Source: Hydrogenophaga palleronii_A
GTDB taxonomy: Bacteria; Pseudomonadota; Gammaproteobacteria; Burkholderiales; Burkholderiaceae_C
Direction of reading: 5' to 3'
DNA: 64,000 bases
NCBI RefSeq assembly: GCF_031457455.1
Contig: NZ_JAVDWU010000003.1
Span: 186,001 to 250,000, forward strand
The number at the start of each line of letters is the position of its first letter. The first letter of the stretch is position 1. This document shows positions 18,306 to 27,030 of the stretch, one piece after another. Below the pieces are notes generated by a model. It worked only from the letters and a program-made list of their open reading frames with translations. It had not been told where the DNA came from and searched no databases. Both the position numbers and the translations under genes were made by a program.

Positions 18306-19573
18306 GCGACCGCCCTGGTGGCAAGTTCGTGAGTGACACCCGCTGGTACCAGCCCGGCGGCCACCCAGGCATCAAACACCTGCAGTGCGGCCTGCGCGAA
18401 GGCCTCGTCGTTGATGTGAGCGTCCACCGGCTGGAACACGGTGTCGGGCGAGACCACGTGGGTCATCTCGTCGACAAAGGCCTTGAGGCCCTTGGGGTCG
18501 TGCAGGGCTTCGCCGGGGCGGTCCCATTGCTCCACGCCGCCCGTGGGCAGCAGCAGGCAGGTGGGGCCGGTGGCCTCAGTCAGTCGGTCGCTGATGGCGC
18601 GGGCCACGCTGCGGCGCATGTCGTGGTCCACACAGACTGAAGCGATCAGGCGGTTGTGGTCGTGCACGGCGCGCCCGGCGAAGCGTTCGGGGCAGCGCGT
18701 CCAGGCCGCAAAGTCCACCATGTCGGTGGCGCCGGGTGCGACGATCTGCGGCACACCGGCCCGGCCCGCGCCCAGCAGGCGCTCACTGCCCGCGCTCACA
18801 CAACTGCCCGCCAGATCGTTCACCAGTTCCTGCAGGCTGAAGTCCATCACCGCCGCAAAGTAGCCGCGCTGCGCCAAGTCTTCAAAGGCGCGCCCGCCCA
18901 TGCCGGTGGTGTGGAACACCGCCAGTTCGTAGCCGCGCGCCTCCAGCGCGGGCTTGAGCTTTTTCATGTACGAGAGCGCACTGCTGCCCAGCGAGGTCAT
19001 GCCCACCACGGGACGCGGATCGCCCTCGACCGCCTGCGCCCGGCAGGCACCCACCACCGCGCCCGCAGCCTGGCTCAGCGCGGCCTTGCACAAACGGTTC
19101 AGGCCGTACAGGCCACCGGCCCAGAGCCGCATGATGAGATCGGGCGGGATGCGGGCGGGTGGGATCAGGGGCGAGTACGCGATGGTGGACAGCACCACCT
19201 TGGGGCAGCCCAGGGGCAAGGCGTTGGCCACGTCCAGCGCGAGGTCGGTGCCCATGGTGCCGCCCAGGGCCAGCAGGCCGTCGAAGCGGCCTTCCAGGTG
19301 CCACTGCGTTGCGATCAATGCCGCGCCGGTGGCCATGAGCTTCATCGAGGTGTTTTCGTCGCCCGTTTCCATGACCTGCTGCAGCGTCACGCCAGCGGCG
19401 GCGGCCACCTCGGTGTTCAGGATGTCGGGCGTGAAGCCGCCTTGGCCGAGCACGCCCACGTCCATCACCAGGGCTGTGCCGCCGCCGTGTTCGACCGACT
19501 CGCGCAGGAAGGCGATCTCGTCGCTCTTGGTGTCGACCGTGCCAATGAGCAGGATCACCGGCGGCCTGCTCAC
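18302..19573 (-). CDS. Tm-1-like ATP-binding domain protein (UPF0261)
   Basis: About 423 residues. The N-terminal IGTVDTKSDEIAFLRE and VMDVGVLGQGG segments mark the Tm-1/UPF0261 family, whose plant member is the ATP-binding tomato mosaic virus resistance protein; bacterial functions are not established. The frame opens at 19618, but GTG 19573 overlaps the transaminase stop by four bases (19570-19573) and begins SRPPVILLIGTVDTK, so it is chosen. In many genomes a TIM-barrel PEP-hydrolase-like partner is adjacent; none is seen here. Confidence 0.85.
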   Translation of the reverse strand: MSRPPVILLIGTVDTKSDEIAFLRESVEHGGGTALVMDVGVLGQGGFTPDILNTEVAAAAGVTLQQVMETGDENTSMKLMATGAALIATQWHLEGRFDGLLALGGTMGTDLALDVANALPLGCPKVVLSTIAYSPLIPPARIPPDLIMRLWAGGLYGLNRLCKAALSQAAGAVVGACRAQAVEGDPRPVVGMTSLGSSALSYMKKLKPALEARGYELAVFHTTGMGGRAFEDLAQRGYFAAVMDFSLQELVNDLAGSCVSAGSERLLGAGRAGVPQIVAPGATDMVDFAAWTRCPERFAGRAVHDHNRLIASVCVDHDMRRSVARAISDRLTEATGPTCLLLPTGGVEQWDRPGEALHDPKGLKAFVDEMTHVVSPDTVFQPVDAHINDEAFAQAALQVFDAWVAAGLVPAGVTHELATRAVA

Positions 19574-20946
19574 AGCGATGCCTCCACCGCCGCGAAGGAT
19601 GCCTCCAGCGTGTCGCACAGGTGGTCGACCTCGGTCTGCGAAATCACCAGCGGCGGCGAGAGGATGAGGTTGGGGCCGGAGATGCGCACCATCAGGCCGC
19701 GCTGGTAGGCCTCTTTGGCCACGCGGGCGGGAATGTCGCTGCTGCGTGGCATGGGCGTGCGCAGCGCCTTGTCCTGCACCATCTCGATGCCCAGCATCAA
19801 CCCCACGCCACGCACATCGCCCACGAAGCTACAGCTCTGCGCCAGCTTGCGCAGACGGGCCTGCATCACGGCGCCCACGCGCCCGGCGTTGCCCGGCACG
19901 TCCAGCCGCTCGATCTCGTCCAGTGTGGCGAGTGCGGCGGCGGCGCCCACCGGGTGGGCGCTGTAGGTGTAGCCATGGCCCACGGCGGCCTGGCCAGTCT
20001 TGTCGTCGTTGAACACCTGCGCCACTTTCGAGGAAATGGCGGTGGCGCCCAGCGGCACGTAGCCCGAGCTGATGCCTTTGGCCAGGCACCACAGGTCGGC
20101 GCGAATTCCCCCTCCTTGGCCCCACAGGCGGGTACCGAACAGGTGGCCGGTGCGACCGAAGCCGGTGACCACCTCGTCGGCGATCAGCAGCACGCCGTGC
20201 TTGTCGCAGATCTTGCGCACCAGGGGCCAGTAGTTGGCCGGTGGCACGATCACGCCGCCTGCACCCTGCACCGGCTCGGCGATGAAGGCGGCCACGGTGT
20301 CCGGCCCTTGAAACACGATTTCGCGCTCCAGCAGTTCGGCGCAGATCTCGCCCAGTTCCAGCGGGTCGTCGGTGAAGGGGTTGCGGTAGAGCCAGGGCGT
20401 GTCGATGTGAAAGCACCCGGGCAGCAGCGGCTCGTAGGCACGGCGGAAGTTGGTGTTGCCGTTGACACTCATGCCGCCGAAGTGCACGCCGTGGTAGCCC
20501 TGGCGCAGGCTGATGAACTTGAAGCGGTCTTTCTCTCCGCGCAGCTTGTGGTACTGCCGCGCGAGCTTGAGCGCGGTCTCCACCGCGTCGGAGCCGCCGC
20601 TGGAGAACATCACGCTGGCCACGCCATCGGGTTCCATCAGCTTGACCAGCCGGGCGGAGAGTTCAATGGCGCGGGGATGCGAGGTGCCGCGGAAGGTGTT
20701 GTAGAAGGGCAGCTCGTCGAGCTGGGCCACGATGGCGTCGCGCACCGCCGTGGCGCTGTGGCCCAGGTTGCTGGCCCACAGGCCACCGACGCCGTCGAGC
20801 AGCTTGTGCCCGTCCACGTCCCAGATCCAGCAGCCCTCGCCGCGCGCGACGATGTCGGGTCTGGTCTTTTTCATGGCCGCCGGGTGGGCCATGGGGTGCC
20901 ATTGGTACTGGCCGTTGTCTGCCTTGAGTTGTGCGATGTTGCTCAT
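19570..20946 (-). CDS. Class III aminotransferase (omega-amino acid/pyruvate type)
   Basis: A 458-residue fold-type I PLP enzyme with GCWIWDVDGHKLLDGVGG at the start of the domain, FSSGGSDAVETALKLAR for cofactor phosphate, ADEVVTGFGRTG, and the Schiff-base Lys in CLAKGISSGYVP near residue 289. It resembles beta-alanine/putrescine/omega-amino acid:pyruvate transaminases. It is the first gene of the five-gene operon and lies downstream of a succinate-semialdehyde-type dehydrogenase, so it may yield an aldehyde that this enzyme oxidises. Confidence 0.9.
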   Translation of the reverse strand: MSNIAQLKADNGQYQWHPMAHPAAMKKTRPDIVARGEGCWIWDVDGHKLLDGVGGLWASNLGHSATAVRDAIVAQLDELPFYNTFRGTSHPRAIELSARLVKLMEPDGVASVMFSSGGSDAVETALKLARQYHKLRGEKDRFKFISLRQGYHGVHFGGMSVNGNTNFRRAYEPLLPGCFHIDTPWLYRNPFTDDPLELGEICAELLEREIVFQGPDTVAAFIAEPVQGAGGVIVPPANYWPLVRKICDKHGVLLIADEVVTGFGRTGHLFGTRLWGQGGGIRADLWCLAKGISSGYVPLGATAISSKVAQVFNDDKTGQAAVGHGYTYSAHPVGAAAALATLDEIERLDVPGNAGRVGAVMQARLRKLAQSCSFVGDVRGVGLMLGIEMVQDKALRTPMPRSSDIPARVAKEAYQRGLMVRISGPNLILSPPLVISQTEVDHLCDTLEASFAAVEASL

Positions 20947-20990
20947 GATGTACTTTCAAATAAAACCGATGTCTTGCCCAGCAAACACTG

Positions 20991-21070
20991 CGGAACCGGC
21001 TTTGCCGGGCCGCTGGTGTTGCCCCTTGAGGGGCTGAGCGGCTACGCGCAGCGAGCAAGCGATGGGGGTG
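20991..21070. repeat. Intergenic GC-rich palindromic repeat, copy a
   Basis: It starts with GGAACCGGCTTTGCCGGGCC, an inverted repeat around the TTT, followed by the hairpin CCCCTTGAGGGG and a G-rich tail. It fills most of the 133-bp gap between the aldehyde dehydrogenase stop and the transaminase start. The same core recurs in at least ten other intergenic places in the window. Confidence 0.85.
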
Positions 21071-21079
21071 GTCACGTTT

Positions 21080-22540
21080 TTAGAATGGCTGACCGACGGT
21101 GATGGTCTTGACCTCGGTGTAATGCGTGATGCCCTCGGCACCCTGCTCCTGCCCGATGCCACTCTCCTTGTGGCCACCAAAGGGCAGCTCGGGCTGCGAG
21201 ACGCCGAAGTGGTTGATGCCGACCATGCCGGCCTCGATGGATTCGCCCAGTCGGTGGGCGGTGTGCAGGTCGCTCGTGAAGGCGTAGGCGCCGAGCGCGT
21301 AGGGCAAGGCATTGGCCTGAGAGATCGCGTCGTCCAGCTCGTCAAAGGGCTGGATCACGGCGATGGGGCCGAAGGGTTCCTGCTGCATCAAACGACTGGT
21401 GGGCGGCGCCTCGGCGAACACCGTGGGCTCGAAGAACCAGCCTGGCCGGTCGGCACGGTGGCCGCCCGCGAGCAGGCGCGCGCCCTGGCCCACGGCGTCG
21501 TCCACGAAGCGCTCCATGTCTTCGATGCGGCGAGCGTGGGCGAGCGGACCCATCTGGGTGGCGGCGTCCAGGCCCGAACCCAGCTGCAGCTTCTGCGCGG
21601 CGGCGGCGAAGCGTTCGCTGAAGGTGGCGAGCTGCGCGCGCGGCACGTAGAAGCGGATCGGCGAGGCGCAGACCTGGCCGGCGTTGCGGTACTTGGCGGT
21701 GACCGATTGCTTGAGCACGAAGTCCAGCGCAGCGCCCTCGCACATGTCCTCACACACGATCACCGGCGCGTGGCCACCCAGCTCGCCGGTGAAGCGTTTG
21801 ACATGGCGCGCGGCCTGCTCGCCCAGCAACTTGCCCACCGCCACCGAACCGGTGACCGAGACCTTGGCGATCTCTGGCCGCTCGATGAGGAACGACGACA
21901 CCAGCGCCGGGTCGCCACACAGCATGTTGATGACCTCGGCGGGCAGCCCGGCATCCAGAAAGCAGCGCACCAGCAGCATGCAGCTGGCCGGTGTTTCTTC
22001 GGCCGGCTTGATCACCACGCTGCAACCCGCAGCCAGCGCACTGCCCAGCTTGCGGCTGGGCAGGTTGACCGGGAAGTTCCAGGGCGTGAACGCCGCCACC
22101 GGGCCCACCGGGACGCGGCTCACGGTGTGCGAGAGGATGCCATCGACCCGTGGCGCCACCGTGCGGCCGTACAGGCGCTTGGCCTCTTCGGCCTGGAAGT
22201 CGATGATGTCGGCCGACAGAACCACCTCGCGCTTCGCTTCGGCGAGCGGCTTGCCCTGCTCCAGCGTGAGCACGGTGGCGATCTCATCGGCGCGCTGTCG
22301 CAGCAGCTCCGCCGCGCGGCGCAGGATGACGTAGCGGTCGTGCGGGCGCACGCGGCGCCATTGTTCGAAGCCGTGCTGTGCCGATTCGGCAGCCGCGGCG
22401 AGTTCGGCGGGGCCGGCCAGCGGGAGCTGGCCGATCTCGGTGGCGGTGGCCGGATTGAACACAGGGCGCGCGCCGCCGGAGGCCTTCTCAAGCCATTGGC
22501 CGGCCACGTACAGGGCCGGGTTCACAAAGGTGGTCGTCAT
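21080..22540 (-). CDS. gabD: NAD(P)-dependent aldehyde dehydrogenase, succinate-semialdehyde type
   Basis: About 486 residues. ALDH landmarks are FTPWNFPVN, the general base Glu in TGELGGHAP and the catalytic Cys in NAGQVCASP, with a C-terminal PFGGHKESG. It is closest in appearance to succinate semialdehyde dehydrogenases, which oxidise the GABA-derived semialdehyde, but other omega-oxo acids or simple aldehydes are possible. ATG 22540 is preferred to ATG 22564 because it begins at the conserved domain. It is upstream of the transaminase operon, with a repeat in between. Confidence 0.85.
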   Translation of the reverse strand: MTTTFVNPALYVAGQWLEKASGGARPVFNPATATEIGQLPLAGPAELAAAAESAQHGFEQWRRVRPHDRYVILRRAAELLRQRADEIATVLTLEQGKPLAEAKREVVLSADIIDFQAEEAKRLYGRTVAPRVDGILSHTVSRVPVGPVAAFTPWNFPVNLPSRKLGSALAAGCSVVIKPAEETPASCMLLVRCFLDAGLPAEVINMLCGDPALVSSFLIERPEIAKVSVTGSVAVGKLLGEQAARHVKRFTGELGGHAPVIVCEDMCEGAALDFVLKQSVTAKYRNAGQVCASPIRFYVPRAQLATFSERFAAAAQKLQLGSGLDAATQMGPLAHARRIEDMERFVDDAVGQGARLLAGGHRADRPGWFFEPTVFAEAPPTSRLMQQEPFGPIAVIQPFDELDDAISQANALPYALGAYAFTSDLHTAHRLGESIEAGMVGINHFGVSQPELPFGGHKESGIGQEQGAEGITHYTEVKTITVGQPF

Positions 22541-22678
22541 GAGGCTCTTGGGTTGAAGTCGCATCGGCGGCCAGGATTGGCCACCGGGACTTGAACCTTA
22601 AAAGCACCCCCTGCGTGGGCGTGATCGGTTTTGCGCAAAGCCAGGCTCAGGGTTTACCCCGACGGCCCAGCGCCCCGT

Positions 22679-23695
22679 TCAACCGCGTGCAAGTTGAAGA
22701 GTCTGCGAGGGCAGTTCGTGGAACTGGCGCTTGTAGTCCAGCGAAAACTGTCCCAGGTGCCAGAAACCCCAATGCGCGGCCACGTCCTGCACCGTGGTAC
22801 GCGCATCGGGCTGGCTCAGGGCGCGGCGCACGCCGTTGAGGCGCAAGGCGCGGAAGTACTTGGTGGGCGAGGTGCCCAGCACGTCCTGGAAACAGTAGTT
22901 GAGCTTGCGCCGACTCGCCCCCACCCGGCTGCACACCTGCAGGATCGACAAGGGTTCGTCCGGCTGGGCCAGGGCGAGTTCGCAGGCGCGGTCCACCATG
23001 CGTTTGCGCCGCTCCTGGGTTTGCAGATCGCTCAGGTCCACAGACGGGGGCAGCGCCTCGATCCACTCGATCAGGATGTCGTCGCGCATCTGCAGCATGG
23101 GCGCCGGCATGTCCGGCAGGGTCTTCAGGCTGAGCGCCTGGCGCAGCAGCTGTTGGTGGTTCAGGCGCAAGGCTGCGGCCGCCTCCGGCGAGGCCTGCAG
23201 CACCAGTTGCTTCTCCAACCAGAGCGCCAGCGGCTTCTGGTACATGCGCTCCCACAGCGGGGTCAGCAGTGAACGCTCCACCACCAGTGCGATGAGCTGG
23301 TGCCCGGCGGGCGTGACCAGGTCGATGTCGTTGCCGCGCCCGCACATCACCGCATGCGGCGGGACCTTGCGGCCATGGAAGTACACCTCGTCCACCGGCG
23401 CCAGCGACATGGCAAAGCCATAGACCTCGTCGCCCAGCCGGCCTTGCTGGCGCAGCACCACGTTGGTGCTTTCTTTGACCAGCCGCAAGCCCGGCAGTTG
23501 CACGAAGACCAAGCCCCCCTCGAACCGGCCACTGGACAACTGTTCATAGGCCAGCGCCCAGCCACCCTGCGCGCGCGCATGGGCGTCGATGTCCTGGCTT
23601 TGCACCGCGCGGACCCATGAGGCCGAATCGTGCGACGACGACACCGCCGCCGCCGCTGGGACGGCACCCGCTTCCTCTTCCTGCATGACCGCCAT
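22679..23695 (-). CDS. AraC-family transcriptional regulator, EutR-like
   Basis: A 338-residue protein. The N-terminal half is a sensing domain; the C-terminal half (from about residue 235) has the double helix-turn-helix, seen in LSILQVCSRVGASRRKLNYCF and HWGFWHLGQFSLDYKRQF. The SPTKYFRALRLNGVRRAL segment is like EutR, the ethanolamine-responsive activator. It lies between the dehydrogenase and a divergent APC permease and probably controls both sides. The ligand is inferred to be an amine. Confidence 0.85.
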   Translation of the reverse strand: MAVMQEEEAGAVPAAAAVSSSHDSASWVRAVQSQDIDAHARAQGGWALAYEQLSSGRFEGGLVFVQLPGLRLVKESTNVVLRQQGRLGDEVYGFAMSLAPVDEVYFHGRKVPPHAVMCGRGNDIDLVTPAGHQLIALVVERSLLTPLWERMYQKPLALWLEKQLVLQASPEAAAALRLNHQQLLRQALSLKTLPDMPAPMLQMRDDILIEWIEALPPSVDLSDLQTQERRKRMVDRACELALAQPDEPLSILQVCSRVGASRRKLNYCFQDVLGTSPTKYFRALRLNGVRRALSQPDARTTVQDVAAHWGFWHLGQFSLDYKRQFHELPSQTLQLARG

Positions 23696-23874
23696 GAAAA
23701 CTCCTTGCCCTCAGCTTGCCTTGCGAGGCGATCCGGGGTCTTGGTGGTAACCCTTAGAGCGTCCTGCGCGCTTTTGATAACGGATCTGCGACCGCGACTC
23801 CTAGCATCGCACCACCAGTTTTCGCTGGCTTGGCCCGCCCTGAGTCACAGCAATTTTCAAACCAGGAGTTCGCG

Positions 23875-25386
23875 ATGAGCACCCCCAACCCCGCCCCCGA
23901 AGCCAGCCACGGCGCTGGTCAATCCTTGCACAAGAGTCGCCTGGTGGCGGTCGATATCGTCTTCTTCGTGATTGCCGCAGCAGCTCCACTGGTGGGCATG
24001 ACGGGCGCACTGCCGGCAGCCATCGTACTGGGCAACGGCGCGGCCGCGCCGGGCGCCTACCTGCTGGTGGGCCTGGTGCTGCTGCTGTTCAGCATCGGCT
24101 ACGCGGCCATGGGGCACCGCGTCACCAACGTCGGCGCCTTCTTCGCCTACATCGGGCGCGGCCTGGGCATCCACTTCGGGGTGGGGTCGGCCTTCACTTC
24201 CCTGCTCGCCTACCTGGCCATCCACCTGTCGGTCTACGGTTTCTTTGGGGGCCTGGTGGCGGAACAGGTGGGCGGCCTGCCGTGGTGGGGTTGGTCGGCA
24301 CTCGCCTGGTGCCTGGTGACCTACCTGTCGCTGCGCCGTGTGGACGTGGGTGCGCGCATCTTGGGCGTGCTGCTGGTGCTGGAACTCCTGGTGCTCATCG
24401 TCACCAGCACCGCCATCTTCATCAAGGGAGGTCCCGAGCTGGCGCAATGGGGCGCTTCGTTCAACCCCACCAACATCCTCGCGGGCGGACTGGCCGGCTC
24501 GGCGGGCATCGCCTTCGCGTTCGCCTTCGCCTCCTTCATCGGCTTCGAAGCCACGGCCATCTACGGCGAGGAGTCGGTCAACCCCAAGAAGACCGTGCCG
24601 CGCGCCACCTACATGGCCGTGACGCTGATCGCCACCTTGTTCGCCGTGACCGCGTTCGCCGTGGTGACGGGCCTGGGCGCCGGCAGCGTGGTCGACAAGG
24701 TGGTCGAACTGTCCTCGGTGGATGGTGTGCCACTGGCCAACCCGGCAGCGGTGCTGTTCACCCTGGCCTCCACCTATGTGGCGCCCTGGCTGGGCAAGAC
24801 CATGGAGGTGCTGGTGATCTCCAGCATGTTCGCCGGCCTGCTGGCGTTCCAGAACTCGGCCAGCCGCTACTTCTATGCACTGGGCAGGGCGGGCACCTTG
24901 CCCGTGGTGCTCAGCAAGGTCAACCGCCGGGGCGCGCCGGCCGCCGGTTCGCTGGCCACGTCGGCGATCACAGCGCTGGTGATCTTCCTGTTCGCCGTCA
25001 ACGGGCTCGACCCGGTGGTCAACATGTTCTTCTGGTTCAGCGGCATGGCCGTGCTGTCGATCCTGCTGATCGAGATCCTGGTGTGTCTCGCCGTGATGTC
25101 GTACTTCCACAGCCACCCGCAAGACGCCAACCTGCTGCAATCCAAGATCGCACCCGCCCTGGCCAGCATCGGACTCACCATCGGCCTGTACCTGCTGATG
25201 TCGCGCTTCGGCCTGCTCACCGGCGAAGTGGCCGAAGGCATCGACCCCACCGTCACGGCATGGGGCCTGAATGGCCTGGGCTGGTTCATGCTGTGGCTGC
25301 CCTTCGCCACCCTGGTCCTAGGCTACGCCTACTCCCGCCTGCGCCACGCCAACCAAGTGCAAGCCATTCAGGACGTGGTGACCTGA
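23875..25386 (+). CDS. APC-family amino acid/amine permease
   Basis: A 503-residue inner-membrane transporter with about 12 hydrophobic segments. VAVDIVFFVIAAAAPLVG at the start and the FASFIGFEATAIYGEE motif are typical of the amino acid-polyamine-organocation superfamily. ATG 23875 follows a CAGGAG ribosome binding site (about 23863-23868); the upstream in-frame start at 23830 is rejected. Being divergent from an EutR-like regulator, it may import an amine or amino alcohol for the pathway encoded at 15318-22540. Confidence 0.9.
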   Translation: MSTPNPAPEASHGAGQSLHKSRLVAVDIVFFVIAAAAPLVGMTGALPAAIVLGNGAAAPGAYLLVGLVLLLFSIGYAAMGHRVTNVGAFFAYIGRGLGIHFGVGSAFTSLLAYLAIHLSVYGFFGGLVAEQVGGLPWWGWSALAWCLVTYLSLRRVDVGARILGVLLVLELLVLIVTSTAIFIKGGPELAQWGASFNPTNILAGGLAGSAGIAFAFAFASFIGFEATAIYGEESVNPKKTVPRATYMAVTLIATLFAVTAFAVVTGLGAGSVVDKVVELSSVDGVPLANPAAVLFTLASTYVAPWLGKTMEVLVISSMFAGLLAFQNSASRYFYALGRAGTLPVVLSKVNRRGAPAAGSLATSAITALVIFLFAVNGLDPVVNMFFWFSGMAVLSILLIEILVCLAVMSYFHSHPQDANLLQSKIAPALASIGLTIGLYLLMSRFGLLTGEVAEGIDPTVTAWGLNGLGWFMLWLPFATLVLGYAYSRLRHANQVQAIQDVVT

Positions 25387-25460
25387 GAGGCTCGATTAAA
25401 AAAGCAGAGACAGGCCCTGCTACTTCTCCGACGCGAAATGCCTTGATCAAGGGATTCCGT

Positions 25461-25532
25461 CGGGCCGGCTTTGCCGGACGACTGGAATCGCCCCCTTGAA
25501 GGGGGTGACGCCGAAGGCGGCGCGGGGGTGGA
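25461..25532. repeat. Intergenic palindromic repeat, copy b
   Basis: It carries the core GGGCCGGCTTTGCCGGACGA, then CCCCCTTGAAGGGGG and the GCCGAAGGCGGCGCGGGGGTG tail split over its arms. It lies between the convergent permease and gshA stop codons and could act as a bidirectional transcription stop, though no T-run is present. Confidence 0.85.
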
Positions 25533-25553
25533 CCTTAACTTGCGGAGCGGGGG

Positions 25554-26846
25554 TTATTCGTAGACCTCCGCTTCCGGATCCGTCGCCTCCAACTCGTAGC
25601 TGGCAGCCAGCATGGCCAGCCGCCCGATCACGCCGTACATGTAGAAGCGGTTGGGCACGCTGGCACCGGGTTTCACGCCGGGCTGCGGCAGCTGGGCGCT
25701 CTGCTCGAAGGCCAGGGGCACGAAGCGCGAACCCGGGGCGTTGAGGTTTTCGTCCACGCCGCGCTCGGCATGCACGCGGTAGAAGCCGCCCACCACGTAG
25801 CGGTCCATCATGTAGACCACCGGTTCGGCCACCGCCGCATTGACGCGCTCGTTGGTCAGCACGCCTTCCTGGATGATCACGTCCGTCACCGTCTGGCCAG
25901 CCTGCACCTGGGCCATGCGCTCCTTGGTGGCGGGCGACAGGTTGTCGATGTCCTTGGCGTCGCGCACGGTGAGGATGCCCATGCCGCCGGTGCCGTTGTC
26001 GGCCTTGATCACCACAAACGGCTTTTCGTTGATGCCGTATTCCTTGTACTTGCGGCGGATCTTGGCGAGCAGCGCGTCGGTGTTGCTGCGCAGGCATTCC
26101 AGGCCGGCGTCTTCAGCGAAATTGACCTCGCCACACTGGTTGAACATCGGATTGATCAGCCAATGGTCCATGCCCAACAATTTGCCGAAGCGCTTGGCCA
26201 CTTCCTCATACGCCTTGAAGTGGTGGCTCTTGCGGCGCACGCCCCAGCCGGCGTGCAGCGGCGGCAAGAGGTACTGCTCGTGCAAGTCTTCCAGAATGCC
26301 GGGCGCGCCGGCACTGAGGTCGTTGTTCAGCAGGATGGTGCAGGGATCAAAATGCTTGAGACCCAGGCGGCGCTTGCTGCGGATCAGCGGCTCCAGCGTG
26401 ACCGACTCGCCCCCGGGCAGATCGATCTTGGTGGGCGCCTTGATGTCGTTGGAGAGCGAACCCAGGCGCACGTTCAGGCCAGCCTGGAAGAAGATGCGCT
26501 GCAGCTGCGCCAGGTTGCTGAGGTAGAAGATGTCGGTGGTGCTCTCGGGCACCAGCAGCAGGTTCTTCGCCTCTGGGCAGATCTTTTCAATCGCGGCCAT
26601 GGCGGCCTGCACCGCCAGCGGCAGCATTTCCGGCGTGAGGTGGTTCCAGCCGCCGGGGTAGAGATTGGTGTCCACAGGCGCCAGCTTGAAGCCGGCGTTG
26701 CGCACGTCCACCGAGGTGTAGAACGGCGGCGTGTGCTCCATCCATTCCAGCCGGAACCAGCGCTCGATCACCGGGGTGGATTCAAGAATGCGCTGTTCGA
26801 GCTCGTTGATGGGGCCGGTGAGAGCGGTGACGAGATGCGGAACCAT
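25554..26846 (-). CDS. gshA: Glutamate-cysteine ligase, proteobacterial GshA (PF08886) type
   Basis: A 430-residue enzyme for the first step of glutathione synthesis, joining glutamate and cysteine with ATP. The sequence (LVPESTTDIFYLSNLAQLQ, KADNGTGGMGI, the ATP-binding-like glycine loop) fits the GshA family of beta- and alphaproteobacteria, which is unrelated to E. coli GshA. ATG 26846 gives the normal family length; the open frame reaches 27056, but that part is repeat-derived. A palindromic repeat lies just upstream. Confidence 0.88.
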   Translation of the reverse strand: MVPHLVTALTGPINELEQRILESTPVIERWFRLEWMEHTPPFYTSVDVRNAGFKLAPVDTNLYPGGWNHLTPEMLPLAVQAAMAAIEKICPEAKNLLLVPESTTDIFYLSNLAQLQRIFFQAGLNVRLGSLSNDIKAPTKIDLPGGESVTLEPLIRSKRRLGLKHFDPCTILLNNDLSAGAPGILEDLHEQYLLPPLHAGWGVRRKSHHFKAYEEVAKRFGKLLGMDHWLINPMFNQCGEVNFAEDAGLECLRSNTDALLAKIRRKYKEYGINEKPFVVIKADNGTGGMGILTVRDAKDIDNLSPATKERMAQVQAGQTVTDVIIQEGVLTNERVNAAVAEPVVYMMDRYVVGGFYRVHAERGVDENLNAPGSRFVPLAFEQSAQLPQPGVKPGASVPNRFYMYGVIGRLAMLAASYELEATDPEAEVYE

Positions 26847-26855
26847 GCTGGAGGA

Positions 26856-26930
26856 GCCCCCCGCGCCGCCTGCGGCGTCACCCCCCGGTGGGGGGCGCCA
26901 GCTGGGCCCGGCAAAGCCGGTTCCGCGCTG
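26856..26930. repeat. Intergenic palindromic repeat, copy c (inverted)
   Basis: This is the family core in reverse orientation: GGGCCCGGCAAAGCCGGTTCC at its right end, preceded by CCCCCCGGTGGGGGG and GCGCCGCCTGCGGCG. It lies between proA and gshA, 10 bases before the gshA ATG. Confidence 0.85.
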
Positions 26931-27030
26931 GCCCTGGACGCTTGTGCGTTGCGTGTGGGCTGGAATTGGAGGGGTTAAAGAGGCGAAGGCTTCGAGGATA
27001 TGGGGACAAAGGCCGGGCTTGCAAGCTCGA

